Origin: an uncultured Bacteroidales bacterium
GTDB taxonomy: Bacteria > Bacteroidota > Bacteroidia > Bacteroidales > Paludibacteraceae
DNA: 40,504 nt
NCBI GenBank assembly: GCA_937907165.1
Contig: CALCUH010000192.1
Span: 1 to 40,504, forward strand
Reading direction: 5' to 3'
Shown here: one piece after another, positions 1 to 7,738 of the stretch
How the letters are laid out: the number at the start of each line of letters is the position of its first letter
Numbering within the stretch: position 1 is the stretch's first letter
Notes under the pieces: generated by a model
What the model saw: only the letters and a program-made list of their open reading frames with translations
Database searches by the model: none
What the model was told of the DNA's origin: nothing
Made by a program: the position numbers and the translations under genes

Positions 1-696
1 GCCAACTGGTCTTCTTCAGCTATCTTAGGCGACTCCATTTTCGTGCTGGACACGGAAGGGAATTTGTACGCCGCTAAGCTCGGTGAACTAAAATTCTCCA
101 ATTACCCGACTTCCGTCCAATTGGATAAGATTCTATTCACATTAGGCGATAATATCTGGGCTATTTCAGACAATGGGAAATCATTGACTTTGAAAAATAA
201 AGGGGAGTTCAAAACCGCACAAACATTGCCGGACGGATTCCCTACCGAGAACATCGTTTCGTTCACCTCCTCATCGGGATACACCTCGCTGGGTTACTTG
301 TTCGCCACGAAAGATGGTAACGGGACCATCTGGTCTATCGATACGAAAGGGAACACACGCAACCTTCAAGCGGCGGACGGCACCATCCCTTACCTGAAAG
401 ACCCAATCGTTTTCCAATACTCTGAAATGTTAGGCATTATCGGAGGTCTAAAAGCCGATGGCACCAGCTCTTCCAAGTGCTACTCTTCCAAAAACAGCGG
501 CGCTCAATGGATTCAAGACTGGCATAAAGATATGAAGGGGGGAATCGAAGGTCTCTCCAACGCAGGCACATTCATCCTCTCCTCTCAAGGCGAAATCATC
601 ATCGTGGGTGGCAACACCTCCGACAGCGTTTCCAAAAAGGTTTGGAAAGGTGTACTAAACAAACTAACCGCAGATGACTTAAACTATCAAAACTAA
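1..696 (+). CDS. Beta-propeller-like exported protein, C-terminal part (DUF6242-like)
   Basis: The reading frame is open from base 1, so the 5' end lies outside the window; the GTG at 43 is internal and not a real start. The visible 231 residues contain repeated short beta-strand blocks with Gly/Asp turns and aromatic-Trp strands (DNIWAISDNG, GTIWSIDTKG, QGEIIIVGGN). This is typical of WD/kelch-like propeller surface lipoproteins in Bacteroidales. The ending VGG..S..VWKGVLNKL resembles the DUF6242 group as I recall it; I could not check this. The stop is 4 bases before the next start, so it is probably in one transcript with the sugar kinase and pyrE. Function is unknown. Confidence 0.6.
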   Translation, partial: ANWSSSAILGDSIFVLDTEGNLYAAKLGELKFSNYPTSVQLDKILFTLGDNIWAISDNGKSLTLKNKGEFKTAQTLPDGFPTENIVSFTSSSGYTSLGYLFATKDGNGTIWSIDTKGNTRNLQAADGTIPYLKDPIVFQYSEMLGIIGGLKADGTSSSKCYSSKNSGAQWIQDWHKDMKGGIEGLSNAGTFILSSQGEIIIVGGNTSDSVSKKVWKGVLNKLTADDLNYQN

Positions 697-700
697 TACA

Positions 701-1633
701 ATGAGAAAAATTATCGGCGTCGGAGAAACCGTCTTCGACATTTTGTTTAAAGAGACACAGCCTATCAGCGCAAAGCCAGGCGGCTCGGTCTACAATGCGC
801 TGATATCATTGGGAAGGCTCGGATTGGAACCTATTTTCATCAGCGAAATCGGCAACGATAGAATCGGTATGATCATCAAGGATTTCCTTGACAAGAACAA
901 TGTCAAAACCGAGTATATCTACTCGTTCGACCGAGGTAAAACGCCTTTGGCTCTCGCTTTCCTCGACGAGAAACAAAACGCCGACTATCTCTTCTATAAG
1001 GATTATCCGCACGACAGACTCGATTACATCATGCCTGACATCCAAGCGGACGATATCCTCATGATCGGCTCCTACTTCGCCCTAAATCCCGTGCTCCACG
1101 ACAAATTGGTGGACTTGCTGGACATCGCCAAAGCGAAGAAAGCGATTATCTATTATGACGTGAATTTCCGCAAATCCCACATCAACGACGTTCGCCACCT
1201 GATGCCTACCATCCTCGATAACTTCGAATATGCCGACATCATCAAAGGGTCCGACGAGGATTTCCTAAATATCTACGGAGAGACGGGTGCGGAGCAAATC
1301 TATAACGACCACGTAGGTTTCTACTCCAAAAACTTCATCTATACGGAAGGAGAAAAAGGAGCGCACGTCTTCGCGGAGGGACTTAACAAGCAATACAAAG
1401 GAAACAACATCACACCGGTCAGCACAGTGGGCGCCGGCGATAATTTCAATGCGGGCATCATCTTCGGTCTCATCAAAGAGAACATCACTTTGGAGGAGCT
1501 GAAAGAGGGCGTATCCAGCAAACGTTGGGATGCCGTCATCCGCTACGCGATCGACTTCTCCTCATACGTCTGCACGACGCTGGAGAACTACATCTCGCCA
1601 GAATACGCAAGCCAACACGCACTAAAGAAATAG
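701..1633 (+). CDS. PfkB-family carbohydrate kinase (fructokinase-like)
   Basis: A 310-residue ribokinase/PfkB-fold kinase that should transfer the ATP gamma-phosphate to a sugar or nucleoside in the cytoplasm. Visible family marks are the N-terminal substrate-site segment PGGSVYNA (residues 26-33), the YYDVNFRKS strand (151-159) and the anion-hole/catalytic motif TVGAGDNFNAG with the catalytic Asp at 247. The usual Asp-Thr before the GAGD motif is Ser-Thr here, which is tolerated in the family. Length is normal for fructokinases. It starts 4 bases after the upstream stop and is followed 33 bases later by pyrE. The substrate cannot be told from sequence alone; fructose is the usual default call. 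Confidence 0.85.
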   Translation: MRKIIGVGETVFDILFKETQPISAKPGGSVYNALISLGRLGLEPIFISEIGNDRIGMIIKDFLDKNNVKTEYIYSFDRGKTPLALAFLDEKQNADYLFYKDYPHDRLDYIMPDIQADDILMIGSYFALNPVLHDKLVDLLDIAKAKKAIIYYDVNFRKSHINDVRHLMPTILDNFEYADIIKGSDEDFLNIYGETGAEQIYNDHVGFYSKNFIYTEGEKGAHVFAEGLNKQYKGNNITPVSTVGAGDNFNAGIIFGLIKENITLEELKEGVSSKRWDAVIRYAIDFSSYVCTTLENYISPEYASQHALKK

Positions 1634-1666
1634 AAACAATAACAAACTAATAACAAACGATACATC

Positions 1667-2299
1667 ATGAGCAATGTTCAAAATCTGATCGCCGAAAAAT
1701 TGCTCGGCATCAAGGCAGTGAAAGTACAACCAAAAGATCCGTTCACATGGGCATCCGGCTGGAAGTCTCCAATCTATTGCGATAACCGCAAGACATTGGC
1801 ATATCCTGAAATCCGTACCCTCATCAAGGAGGAATTGGCTAATATAGTTCGTGAGAAATACAACGATGCGGATGTGGTGGCTGGTGTCGCTACAGGCGCT
1901 ATCGCACAAGGCGCGCTCGTGGCTGAATTGCTCGGCAAACCATTCGTATATGTTCGTTCCGCCGCAAAAGACCACGGCATGGGCAACCTCATCGAGGGTG
2001 AGTTGAAAGCGGGACAAAAAGTAGTGGTCGTAGAAGACCTTATCTCCACAGGCGGTAGCAGCTTGAAGGCGGTGAACGCACTTCGCGAGGCTGGCGCTGA
2101 GGTAATGGGCATGGTCGCTATCTTCACCTATGGATTCCCTTTGGCCGCCAACCAATTCGCGGCTGCTAACGTGGAATTGACCACACTCTCCAACTACGAG
2201 GCTGTGCTCCAACACCTTTTGGACAACAAAGTCATCGGGGAGAACGAATTAGCCACTTTGAAAGAGTGGAGAAAGAGTCCGGACACGTGGGGCAAATAA
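1667..2299 (+). CDS. pyrE: Orotate phosphoribosyltransferase
   Basis: PyrE joins orotate to PRPP to give orotidine monophosphate in de novo pyrimidine synthesis. The 210-residue protein has the PRPP-binding motif VVVVEDLISTGGSS (residues 119-132) with the two acidic residues E123-D124. It also has the catalytic-loop segment YVRSAAKDHG (95-104) with K101 and H103, and the orotate-side segment FTWASGWKSPIYCDNR (26-41). Length matches the bacterial family. It lies between a sugar kinase and a small SRPBCC protein on the same strand with short gaps, and the cluster ends at the terminator near 2780. In Bacteroidales pyrE is commonly followed by an SRPBCC protein, which supports the call. Confidence 0.95.
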   Translation: MSNVQNLIAEKLLGIKAVKVQPKDPFTWASGWKSPIYCDNRKTLAYPEIRTLIKEELANIVREKYNDADVVAGVATGAIAQGALVAELLGKPFVYVRSAAKDHGMGNLIEGELKAGQKVVVVEDLISTGGSSLKAVNALREAGAEVMGMVAIFTYGFPLAANQFAAANVELTTLSNYEAVLQHLLDNKVIGENELATLKEWRKSPDTWGK

Positions 2300-2314
2300 T
2301 TAATTAAAAGTGAT

Positions 2315-2740
2315 ATGACTACAATCGAGAGTGACATTACCAAGTCGCCCTATAGCGACGAAAAGATATTCAGCATCCTTTCCGACCTCAACAACTTGGA
2401 GCGCGTTAAGGATAGAATTCCGCAAGACAAGGTGAAGAACATGACCTTCGATAGGGATACTTTCAGCTTCGAGGTCGCTGACGCGCCAATCGGTCCCATC
2501 AGCATCCGAATCATCGAACGTGAGCCTAACAAGACTATCAAGTTCGGTTCAGACCAATCGCCTATCGCCTTCAACCTATGGATTCAACTGAAATCCGTCG
2601 GAGAAAACGACACGAGGATGAAATTGACTATCAAAGCCGACATCAATATGATGATCAAAATGATGGTCGAGAAACCTTTGAAACAAGGTTTGGACAAGGC
2701 GGCGGAAATGTTGGCCTCCATCCCATACGGCGAAATCTAA
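2315..2740 (+). CDS. SRPBCC (START-like) family protein
   Basis: A 141-residue soluble protein with the pattern of a small SRPBCC/START-like fold. It has an N-terminal strand, a paired short helix region with SDLNNLERVKDRIP, then alternating beta strands (FSFEVADAPIGPISIRIIEREPNKTIKF) and a long amphipathic C-terminal helix ending in MLASIPYGEI. The fold binds hydrophobic ligands in a central cavity; no ligand can be named. It begins 15 bases after pyrE and is the last gene before a strong terminator, so it is probably co-transcribed with pyrE. Confidence 0.75.
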   Translation: MTTIESDITKSPYSDEKIFSILSDLNNLERVKDRIPQDKVKNMTFDRDTFSFEVADAPIGPISIRIIEREPNKTIKFGSDQSPIAFNLWIQLKSVGENDTRMKLTIKADINMMIKMMVEKPLKQGLDKAAEMLASIPYGEI

Positions 2741-2763
2741 TAAAAGATTATATCTAAATGTCA

Positions 2764-2797
2764 GAGAAGGTTGTCAGGTTTGGCAACCTTCTTTTTT
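2764..2797 (+). terminator. Rho-independent terminator after the pyrE cluster
   Basis: A 9-bp perfect stem, AGAAGGTTG (2765-2773) with CAACCTTCT (2784-2792), has a 10-base loop and runs into six T residues at 2792-2797. It closes the + strand cluster and separates it from the convergent transporter gene. Confidence 0.85.
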
Positions 2798-2810
2798 GTA
2801 TCATTGTAAA

Positions 2811-3710
2811 TTACGCCTCCCCTTTGCGCTCCGCCATCACCATCCCCACCACAATGGCCACAGCACCCAGCATCGCCACCCAAGTGATGCGCTCTTCGAG
2901 CACGATCACCGCCGTGATGATGGTGACCAAAGGAATCGCATAGATATAGTTGGAGGCGAATACCGTCCCCAAATTCTTCAGCACCATATTCCACACCAAG
3001 TAGCCGAAAAGGGAGGAGAGAAGCGCCAATAAGAGGAAATTCAGAATCACTACAGGTATCTTAATGTTTTCCCAAGGAATATCATTCTGGTCGCACAACA
3101 AGAGCGGAAGGGCGGTCAGACAACTATAAAAAAAGACCTTGCGGGTGATGAAAAGCGTGGAATACTTTCCGTGCAAACGGCGCATACTGATGGAATAGAC
3201 TACCCAGACCACCGCCGCCCCGAACGCCAACAAATCGCCCTTGGGGGAGAGATGCAGGAAAAAACGCCCATTCAGCACCACAAGCACCATACCGACAAAC
3301 GTCAGCAAGGAACCGATAATCTGCCTGACGTTCAATCGCTCCTTCTTGAACAAAAGGCTCACCGTTATCATAATCAACAGAGGATTCGTGCAAACAATCA
3401 GAGAGACATTGGAGGAAGGAGAGAGCGTCAGCGCCGTGTTCTCCATCCAAAAATAGAGCGTCCCGCCCATCACACCGCCTACCATCATCGTCAACTCATC
3501 CTTCCAATTCTTCGCCCGCCAGGCGTCATGCGACAGGACCAAAAGAAGTAAGTAAGTGAAGACGAAACGCATGAAGAAGATGAAGACCGCCGAAAAACCA
3601 TATCCGAGCAAAATCTTCGTGGAGACGAAACTCGTTCCCCATATAGTGACCGTCAAAACGGCCATCAAATGCCAAAAATTTCTTCCTAACTTATCACCCA
3701 TAAAAATCAT
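2811..3710 (-). CDS. EamA/DMT-superfamily transporter
   Basis: A 299-residue, very hydrophobic protein with about ten predicted membrane segments arranged as two EamA repeats. The first repeat begins LMAVLTVTIWGTSFVSTKILL and the second begins after KGDLLAFGAAVVWVVYSIS. The ending WVAMLGAVAIVVGMVMAERK is typical of the drug/metabolite transporter family. The substrate is unknown. The start chosen is the ATG at 3710, whose A is also the last base of the upstream TGA stop (TGATG), a classic coupled start; an in-frame ATG also exists at 3701. It is the second gene of a minus-strand pair with the Rieske-like lipoprotein. Confidence 0.85.
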   Translation of the reverse strand: MIFMGDKLGRNFWHLMAVLTVTIWGTSFVSTKILLGYGFSAVFIFFMRFVFTYLLLLVLSHDAWRAKNWKDELTMMVGGVMGGTLYFWMENTALTLSPSSNVSLIVCTNPLLIMITVSLLFKKERLNVRQIIGSLLTFVGMVLVVLNGRFFLHLSPKGDLLAFGAAVVWVVYSISMRRLHGKYSTLFITRKVFFYSCLTALPLLLCDQNDIPWENIKIPVVILNFLLLALLSSLFGYLVWNMVLKNLGTVFASNYIYAIPLVTIITAVIVLEERITWVAMLGAVAIVVGMVMAERKGEA

Positions 3711-4156
3711 CAATTCGTCACCAAAATATAATCGCCCGTGTCACGGATGTTCCTATACATTCTCAGGCCCGAGGTGGCAGGCCCTTCGACAGGATTCCCG
3801 ACCGAATAGGAGAGATCGAACTTGGAATCACACAAAGGACAAATAGCCCATGGCATCTGGATGGTCAACGGATTGGAACGAGACTTGTCGCATGGGCAAG
3901 CAAGGTCGCAACAACCCACCTTCCCCTCCAAATCGCGGAAAATCGCCACGCCGCCATAACCAAGTTTGAAATTCGAAGGATAAACACCCGTTATAGGATA
4001 AAGAACCGCATGATTGGAGGTACGAAGCTCATTATATTCACTGGTGTAGGTCTTCACATAGACCTCACAATCAGGGATAAGCGACTCATCGTCCTTACAA
4101 GAAAAAAGAAGGAGAGAAATGAGTGCAGGAAGAAGAAAAAACGATAATCTACGCAT
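3710..4156 (-). CDS. Rieske-like lipoprotein with four-Cys site
   Basis: The start taken is the ATG at 4156, which gives a clean lipoprotein signal peptide ending in LLLFSC with lipid Cys20. The upstream 30 residues of the open frame look non-coding. The 148-residue product ends in a Rieske-like cluster-binding region: C87-P-C89, then C106-P-L-C109-DSKFDL, followed by GNPVEGPATSGLRMY. In true Rieske proteins these boxes read CxH and CxxH; here both His positions are Cys. The fold call rests on the spacing and on the FDL...G.P..GPA..L..Y tail. A rubredoxin-like metal site or a four-Cys Fe-S cluster are both possible. The gene is coupled to the EamA transporter. Confidence 0.7.
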   Translation of the reverse strand: MRRLSFFLLPALISLLLFSCKDDESLIPDCEVYVKTYTSEYNELRTSNHAVLYPITGVYPSNFKLGYGGVAIFRDLEGKVGCCDLACPCDKSRSNPLTIQMPWAICPLCDSKFDLSYSVGNPVEGPATSGLRMYRNIRDTGDYILVTN

Positions 4157-4176
4157 GACACCATGAATATTTGACG

Positions 4177-4184
4177 CAAAGGTA
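4177..4184 (-). promoter_or_regulatory. Possible -7 element for the Rieske-like lipoprotein gene
   Basis: The minus strand reads TACCTTTG, a full match to the Bacteroides -7 consensus TAnnTTTG, 20 bases upstream of the ATG at 4156. No good -33 TTTG at the usual spacing was seen, so support is partial. Confidence 0.35.
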
Positions 4185-4216
4185 AGAACAATTACCCAAA
4201 ATATATTTTGTTTCCC

Positions 4217-4224
4217 TAAATTTG
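4217..4224 (+). promoter_or_regulatory. Possible -7 element for the arginase-fold gene
   Basis: TAAATTTG matches TAnnTTTG and lies 22 bases before the ATG at 4247, which would give a very short leader. No clear -33 element was seen at the expected spacing. Confidence 0.35.
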
Positions 4225-4246
4225 CGGAGATAAAAGCAAACCTCAA

Positions 4247-5359
4247 ATGTTGGATTTATATTTAGACAAATGCGAAGATCTGCACGTGGACTTCGCCAAC
4301 TTCCCCCAAAGATTCTCCTTCGAAACCGATTTAATCAAGGAAAATTACAACGTGGCCATCATCGGAGTCAAAAGCGAAATGAACAACGCTAACCCCGGAA
4401 GTGCGAACGCACCGGACGCTGTGCGCCGGCAACTCTACAGCCTCAGGGGAGGATTCTCCAACCTGAAGATAGCGGACCTCGGCAACCTAAAGAGAGGGAA
4501 AAGCGTTGCAGACACCTACGCGGCGCTGCGCTACGTGACGGAGGAACTTTTATCCGCCAACGTGCTTCCCGTCATCATCGGAGGAAGCCACGAACTGACC
4601 TTAGCGCTCTACGAAGCAATGAAAACAGTGAAGGAACAAATCCGTACCACCATCGTGGACTGCAAACTGGATTATCCTTTCAACTCGGACGACATCTTCG
4701 ATGCGAACACATTCCTCAATAAAATCATATGCGACGAACAAAACGAGGAGTTCAACCTCTTAGCCTACCAAGGCTACTACTGCCCGAAAAACATCATCAA
4801 CGAACTGCAGAACAAGAAGTGCCAATTCATGCGGGCGGGTGAGATGTTCAGAAACATAGCCGTCACCGAGCCTACACTTCGCGACACAGACCTGCTCAGC
4901 ATAGACATGTCCGCCATCCGTCACGCCGATTCGCCCGGTTTCGCAAGAACCATTCCAAATGGTTTGACCGGCGAGGAGATTTGCCAACTAGCTCACTTCG
5001 CCGGACTGAGCGACAGGCTCTCCGCCTTCGGTCTCTTCGAAGCCAATCCTTCGTTCGACGACAGCGACCAGACCACTTCACTCGCAGCCCAAATCATCTG
5101 GCACTTCCTCGAAGGCGCGGACAACCGATACGGAGATTATCCTAAGAGAGATATAAACAACTATGAAGAGAGAGTGGCTATCTTCCCTTCCGAAGACGAA
5201 AAGGATATCCATTTCTTCCATAATAGGGTAAACGGCAGGTGGTGGATTAAAATCCCGACACAAACAGGCGACAAGATATACGCTTGCCTTCCGTCAGACT
5301 ATCAGACAGCCTGCGAAGGCGACATACCGGACATTTGGATGCGTCATTATATGAATTGA
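4247..5359 (+). CDS. Arginase/formimidoylglutamase-fold protein lacking usual metal ligands
   Basis: A 370-residue ureohydrolase-fold protein. The N-terminal GVKSEMNNANPGSANAPDAVR segment, the GGSHELT box (residues 112-118) and the strand SIDMSAIRHADSPG (218-231) align with the three metal-binding boxes of arginases and formimidoylglutamases. The canonical DAHxD box reads D138-C-K140-L-D142, and SxDxD reads S-I-D220-M-S222. One His and one Asp of the binuclear manganese site are therefore replaced. A C-terminal extension of about 80 residues (EERVAIFPSEDEKDIHFFHNR onward) is extra to the fold. It is often labelled formimidoylglutamase, but the missing ligands argue for an altered or non-catalytic role. 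It is convergent with the PHP gene, with stops one base apart. Confidence 0.75.
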   Translation: MLDLYLDKCEDLHVDFANFPQRFSFETDLIKENYNVAIIGVKSEMNNANPGSANAPDAVRRQLYSLRGGFSNLKIADLGNLKRGKSVADTYAALRYVTEELLSANVLPVIIGGSHELTLALYEAMKTVKEQIRTTIVDCKLDYPFNSDDIFDANTFLNKIICDEQNEEFNLLAYQGYYCPKNIINELQNKKCQFMRAGEMFRNIAVTEPTLRDTDLLSIDMSAIRHADSPGFARTIPNGLTGEEICQLAHFAGLSDRLSAFGLFEANPSFDDSDQTTSLAAQIIWHFLEGADNRYGDYPKRDINNYEERVAIFPSEDEKDIHFFHNRVNGRWWIKIPTQTGDKIYACLPSDYQTACEGDIPDIWMRHYMN

Positions 5360-5360
5360 A

Positions 5361-6077
5361 TCATTCGCTTCGCTGGAGGCGTTTCCAAAACAAATCAGGC
5401 TTATCGTTGATGATCAGATCCTCCGGGAACTCCATCTCCTGAATCAGGCGGAATACATGGTCGTAACGCGCCACATCGAACGAAATGTGCGCATCGCTTC
5501 CCATAATCACCATCAACTCATATTTCTTGCACAACGCCAACAACTGGCGGTGGCACTCCCACGCGCGCTCCTTCCCGCGGCTTGGACTCAAAGAACTATT
5601 GTTAATCTCCAACATCGTGCGCGTCTCCTTGGCAGTCTGCACCAGACGCTCGAAATCCAAATCGGCGGTACCATCGGCAGGATGGCTGATGATGTCGATC
5701 AACGGATTCTTCATCACACCGATGACCGCATCGGTATTCTCCTCGACAGTACCCGGCTTAAAACAGGAATGATGGATGCCCGCTATACGTATCTTCAGCT
5801 TGCGGATACTCTTCTCGCTCAAATCCAAAGAACCGTAAGTGTCGAGGATGTTAATCTCCGCGCCTGTCAAAATCTTCACGCCATACATCTCTTCGGGAAT
5901 CACACTGAGGTTGTTGAAATACGCCGCATCGCACGCTCCCTTGATCGTGGGACCATGTTCCGCCATTCCTAACACCTGTAAACCCTTATCGGCCGCCGCG
6001 CGGGCCATCTCTTGCATCGTACTGTAAGCATGTCCGCTCACAATCGTATGCGTATGTACATCTAGAGCTATTTTCAT
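5361..6077 (-). CDS. PHP-domain phosphatase (YcdX-like)
   Basis: Start taken at the ATG at 6077 (MKIALDVHTHT), because the seven upstream residues in the open frame lie over the promoter. The 238-residue protein keeps the full set of PHP metal ligands: H8-x-H10, E40-H41, E74, H102-H103, the ISHP box with H132, and D195-x-H197. This is the trinuclear-metal arrangement of YcdX-type phosphatases. It probably hydrolyses a phosphomonoester in the cytoplasm; the substrate is unknown. Its likely promoter is within 50 bases upstream, so it appears to be a single-gene unit. Confidence 0.85.
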   Translation of the reverse strand: MKIALDVHTHTIVSGHAYSTMQEMARAAADKGLQVLGMAEHGPTIKGACDAAYFNNLSVIPEEMYGVKILTGAEINILDTYGSLDLSEKSIRKLKIRIAGIHHSCFKPGTVEENTDAVIGVMKNPLIDIISHPADGTADLDFERLVQTAKETRTMLEINNSSLSPSRGKERAWECHRQLLALCKKYELMVIMGSDAHISFDVARYDHVFRLIQEMEFPEDLIINDKPDLFWKRLQRSE

Positions 6078-6095
6078 GGTACTATCGTTATAACA

Positions 6096-6126
6096 CAAAT
6101 ATAACCATATCCATTTGAATAATCAA
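6096..6126 (-). promoter_or_regulatory. Bacteroides-type promoter for the PHP gene
   Basis: The minus strand reads TTG (6124-6126), 20 bases, then TATATTTG (6096-6103), matching the -33/-7 consensus. The predicted start of transcription is about 12 bases before the ATG at 6077. The gap to the next gene (6078-6408) holds only this promoter, the facing CHASE2 promoter and AT-rich sequence. Confidence 0.5.
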
Positions 6127-6359
6127 TACCAAAAGAGTTGAGATTTATCCATAAATCAATATAAGATACGCTTCCTGTCACAAAAACTTAGCTGTAAGCC
6201 AATGAATCATTTCTCAGTTTCATCTTAATAAAATTAAAGATTTTTATGATTTTCCACGGAATAGAAAAGAGACCATGTTTATGTGTATTTATCTCTATTA
6301 TAATCATTTACAACTTACCACATCATGCTTACGCCCGAACATATCCCATCGAATTTCTA

Positions 6360-6389
6360 TTTGTGGGATTGAAAACTTTTGTATATTTG
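6360..6389 (+). promoter_or_regulatory. Bacteroides-type promoter for the CHASE2-caspase locus
   Basis: TTTG at 6360-6363, an 18-base spacer and TATATTTG at 6382-6389 give a near-ideal sigma-A promoter. Transcription would begin around 6396, about a dozen bases before the ATG at 6409. The placement rules out the earlier in-frame TTG at 6379 as the start codon. Confidence 0.6.
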
Positions 6390-6408
6390 TGACAAAGTGT
6401 ACGATTAT

Positions 6409-7734
6409 ATGAAGAAATTTTTCAGATACATTCTCCACTCGTTGGGGATAATGGCGATCATCGTGGCGATCTGCGCGATTGTGAACGAGCTCCGTTACAG
6501 CTCCTCCTATCTGGATCCGGTGGGACAGATATTAAGCAATTTCACCATGACGGACAGCTATTTCCAGACGGAAAACGACAAGTCGGACAAAGAGGCGGAC
6601 CTCAGTTCCGAAGTGATGATATTGGATTTAGCCCAATGTTACTCCAGAGCGGATATCGCTGCGGGCATCGAATATCTGAACCAATCGGGCGCTAAGGTGA
6701 TAGCGCTTGACGTCATCTTCGGTGGAGCGGGCGACGGCGATAGCATCGCCAACGACAGCTTGGAGCATGTCGTCTCAAGATGCAAGAACGTGATTGCGGC
6801 CTGCAGAATGGTGCCAAGCTACGATCCGCTGGCGAAAGTCGCGGCGGGCGGCGACGAGTCCAAATTCGACATGTACAAAAAGGAGGAATCCTACTTCGTC
6901 AAAAACACAGGCTGCGTGGAAGCTTGCGTGAACGTGGAGAACGAGACCATCCGTAAATTCTACAAAACACTCTCCTTCGGAGACACCACGCTCAGTACCT
7001 TCGTCCACGAAATCGTCAAGATGGCCTATCCGGACATCTACAACGCATGGGAGGAAAGGGAAGAGAACGAAGAATTGATCCACTACAAACAAACAGTTTA
7101 CGAAAAGATAGAAATCTTGGAGGTCTTGGATATGATCAAGGCGAGAAGAACCATCGAAAATATGGAATTCGAGGAGCCTATCGAGAAGGAAATCATGCTG
7201 CAAAGCGTCAACGAGACCGACGAATATTTCAAAGAATTAATCAAGGACAAAATCGTCTTGTTAGGAGATTACATGGACTTGAGGGATTTCCACGACATTC
7301 CGATCAACATCGACGGAACCAGACGCATCTGCGGAACCACCATCCACGGCTATGCCATCTCCACTCTGACCAAACCCGGCAGACTCATCAACCAAATGAC
7401 CGAAAAGGACGGTCTCTTATTAGGTTTAATCTATACACTACTCTACTGCATCATCTATTGCTGGATCAACGAGAAGTACAACGACGTGTCGGGCGTGCTC
7501 TCCACCACCCTGCAAATCGTGATGATGTTAGCTCTCGTATTCTTCGGCGGCTACCTTTTCATCGAGCACCAATACAATATCACGTTGCTCTATGCGTTGT
7601 TAGGAACAGGTTTGGCTGGATACGGCGCCGAGATTTTTTACTTCCTACTATTCAAAATCCAAAAACTCAGAGCGAAGAGGAAAGGCGGGAAGACTTTGGA
7701 ACAGGAAATTATAGAAAATGTAGAAAAACGATAA
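6409..7734 (+). CDS. CHASE2-domain membrane protein
   Basis: A 441-residue protein. A signal-anchor helix (about residues 10-27) is followed by a CHASE2-like extracytoplasmic sensor domain (about 30-330) with the strands EVMILDL, GAKVIALDVIF (95-104) and IVLLGDYMD (282-290), and the closing segment GTTIHGYAISTL (309-320). Three more membrane helices follow (about 333-352, 364-386 and 390-415) and a short basic tail. No kinase, cyclase or output domain follows, unlike most CHASE2 proteins, so it probably signals through a partner. The start at 6409 is fixed by the promoter just upstream. The caspase gene begins 4 bases after its stop, so the two are surely co-transcribed. Confidence 0.8.
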   Translation: MKKFFRYILHSLGIMAIIVAICAIVNELRYSSSYLDPVGQILSNFTMTDSYFQTENDKSDKEADLSSEVMILDLAQCYSRADIAAGIEYLNQSGAKVIALDVIFGGAGDGDSIANDSLEHVVSRCKNVIAACRMVPSYDPLAKVAAGGDESKFDMYKKEESYFVKNTGCVEACVNVENETIRKFYKTLSFGDTTLSTFVHEIVKMAYPDIYNAWEEREENEELIHYKQTVYEKIEILEVLDMIKARRTIENMEFEEPIEKEIMLQSVNETDEYFKELIKDKIVLLGDYMDLRDFHDIPINIDGTRRICGTTIHGYAISTLTKPGRLINQMTEKDGLLLGLIYTLLYCIIYCWINEKYNDVSGVLSTTLQIVMMLALVFFGGYLFIEHQYNITLLYALLGTGLAGYGAEIFYFLLFKIQKLRAKRKGGKTLEQEIIENVEKR

Positions 7735-7738
7735 AGAC

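Noticed and set aside
2811..3551. Several + strand frames opposite the EamA transporter
   Set aside because: They lie entirely within the transporter gene in a shadow frame and have no start signals or family matches.
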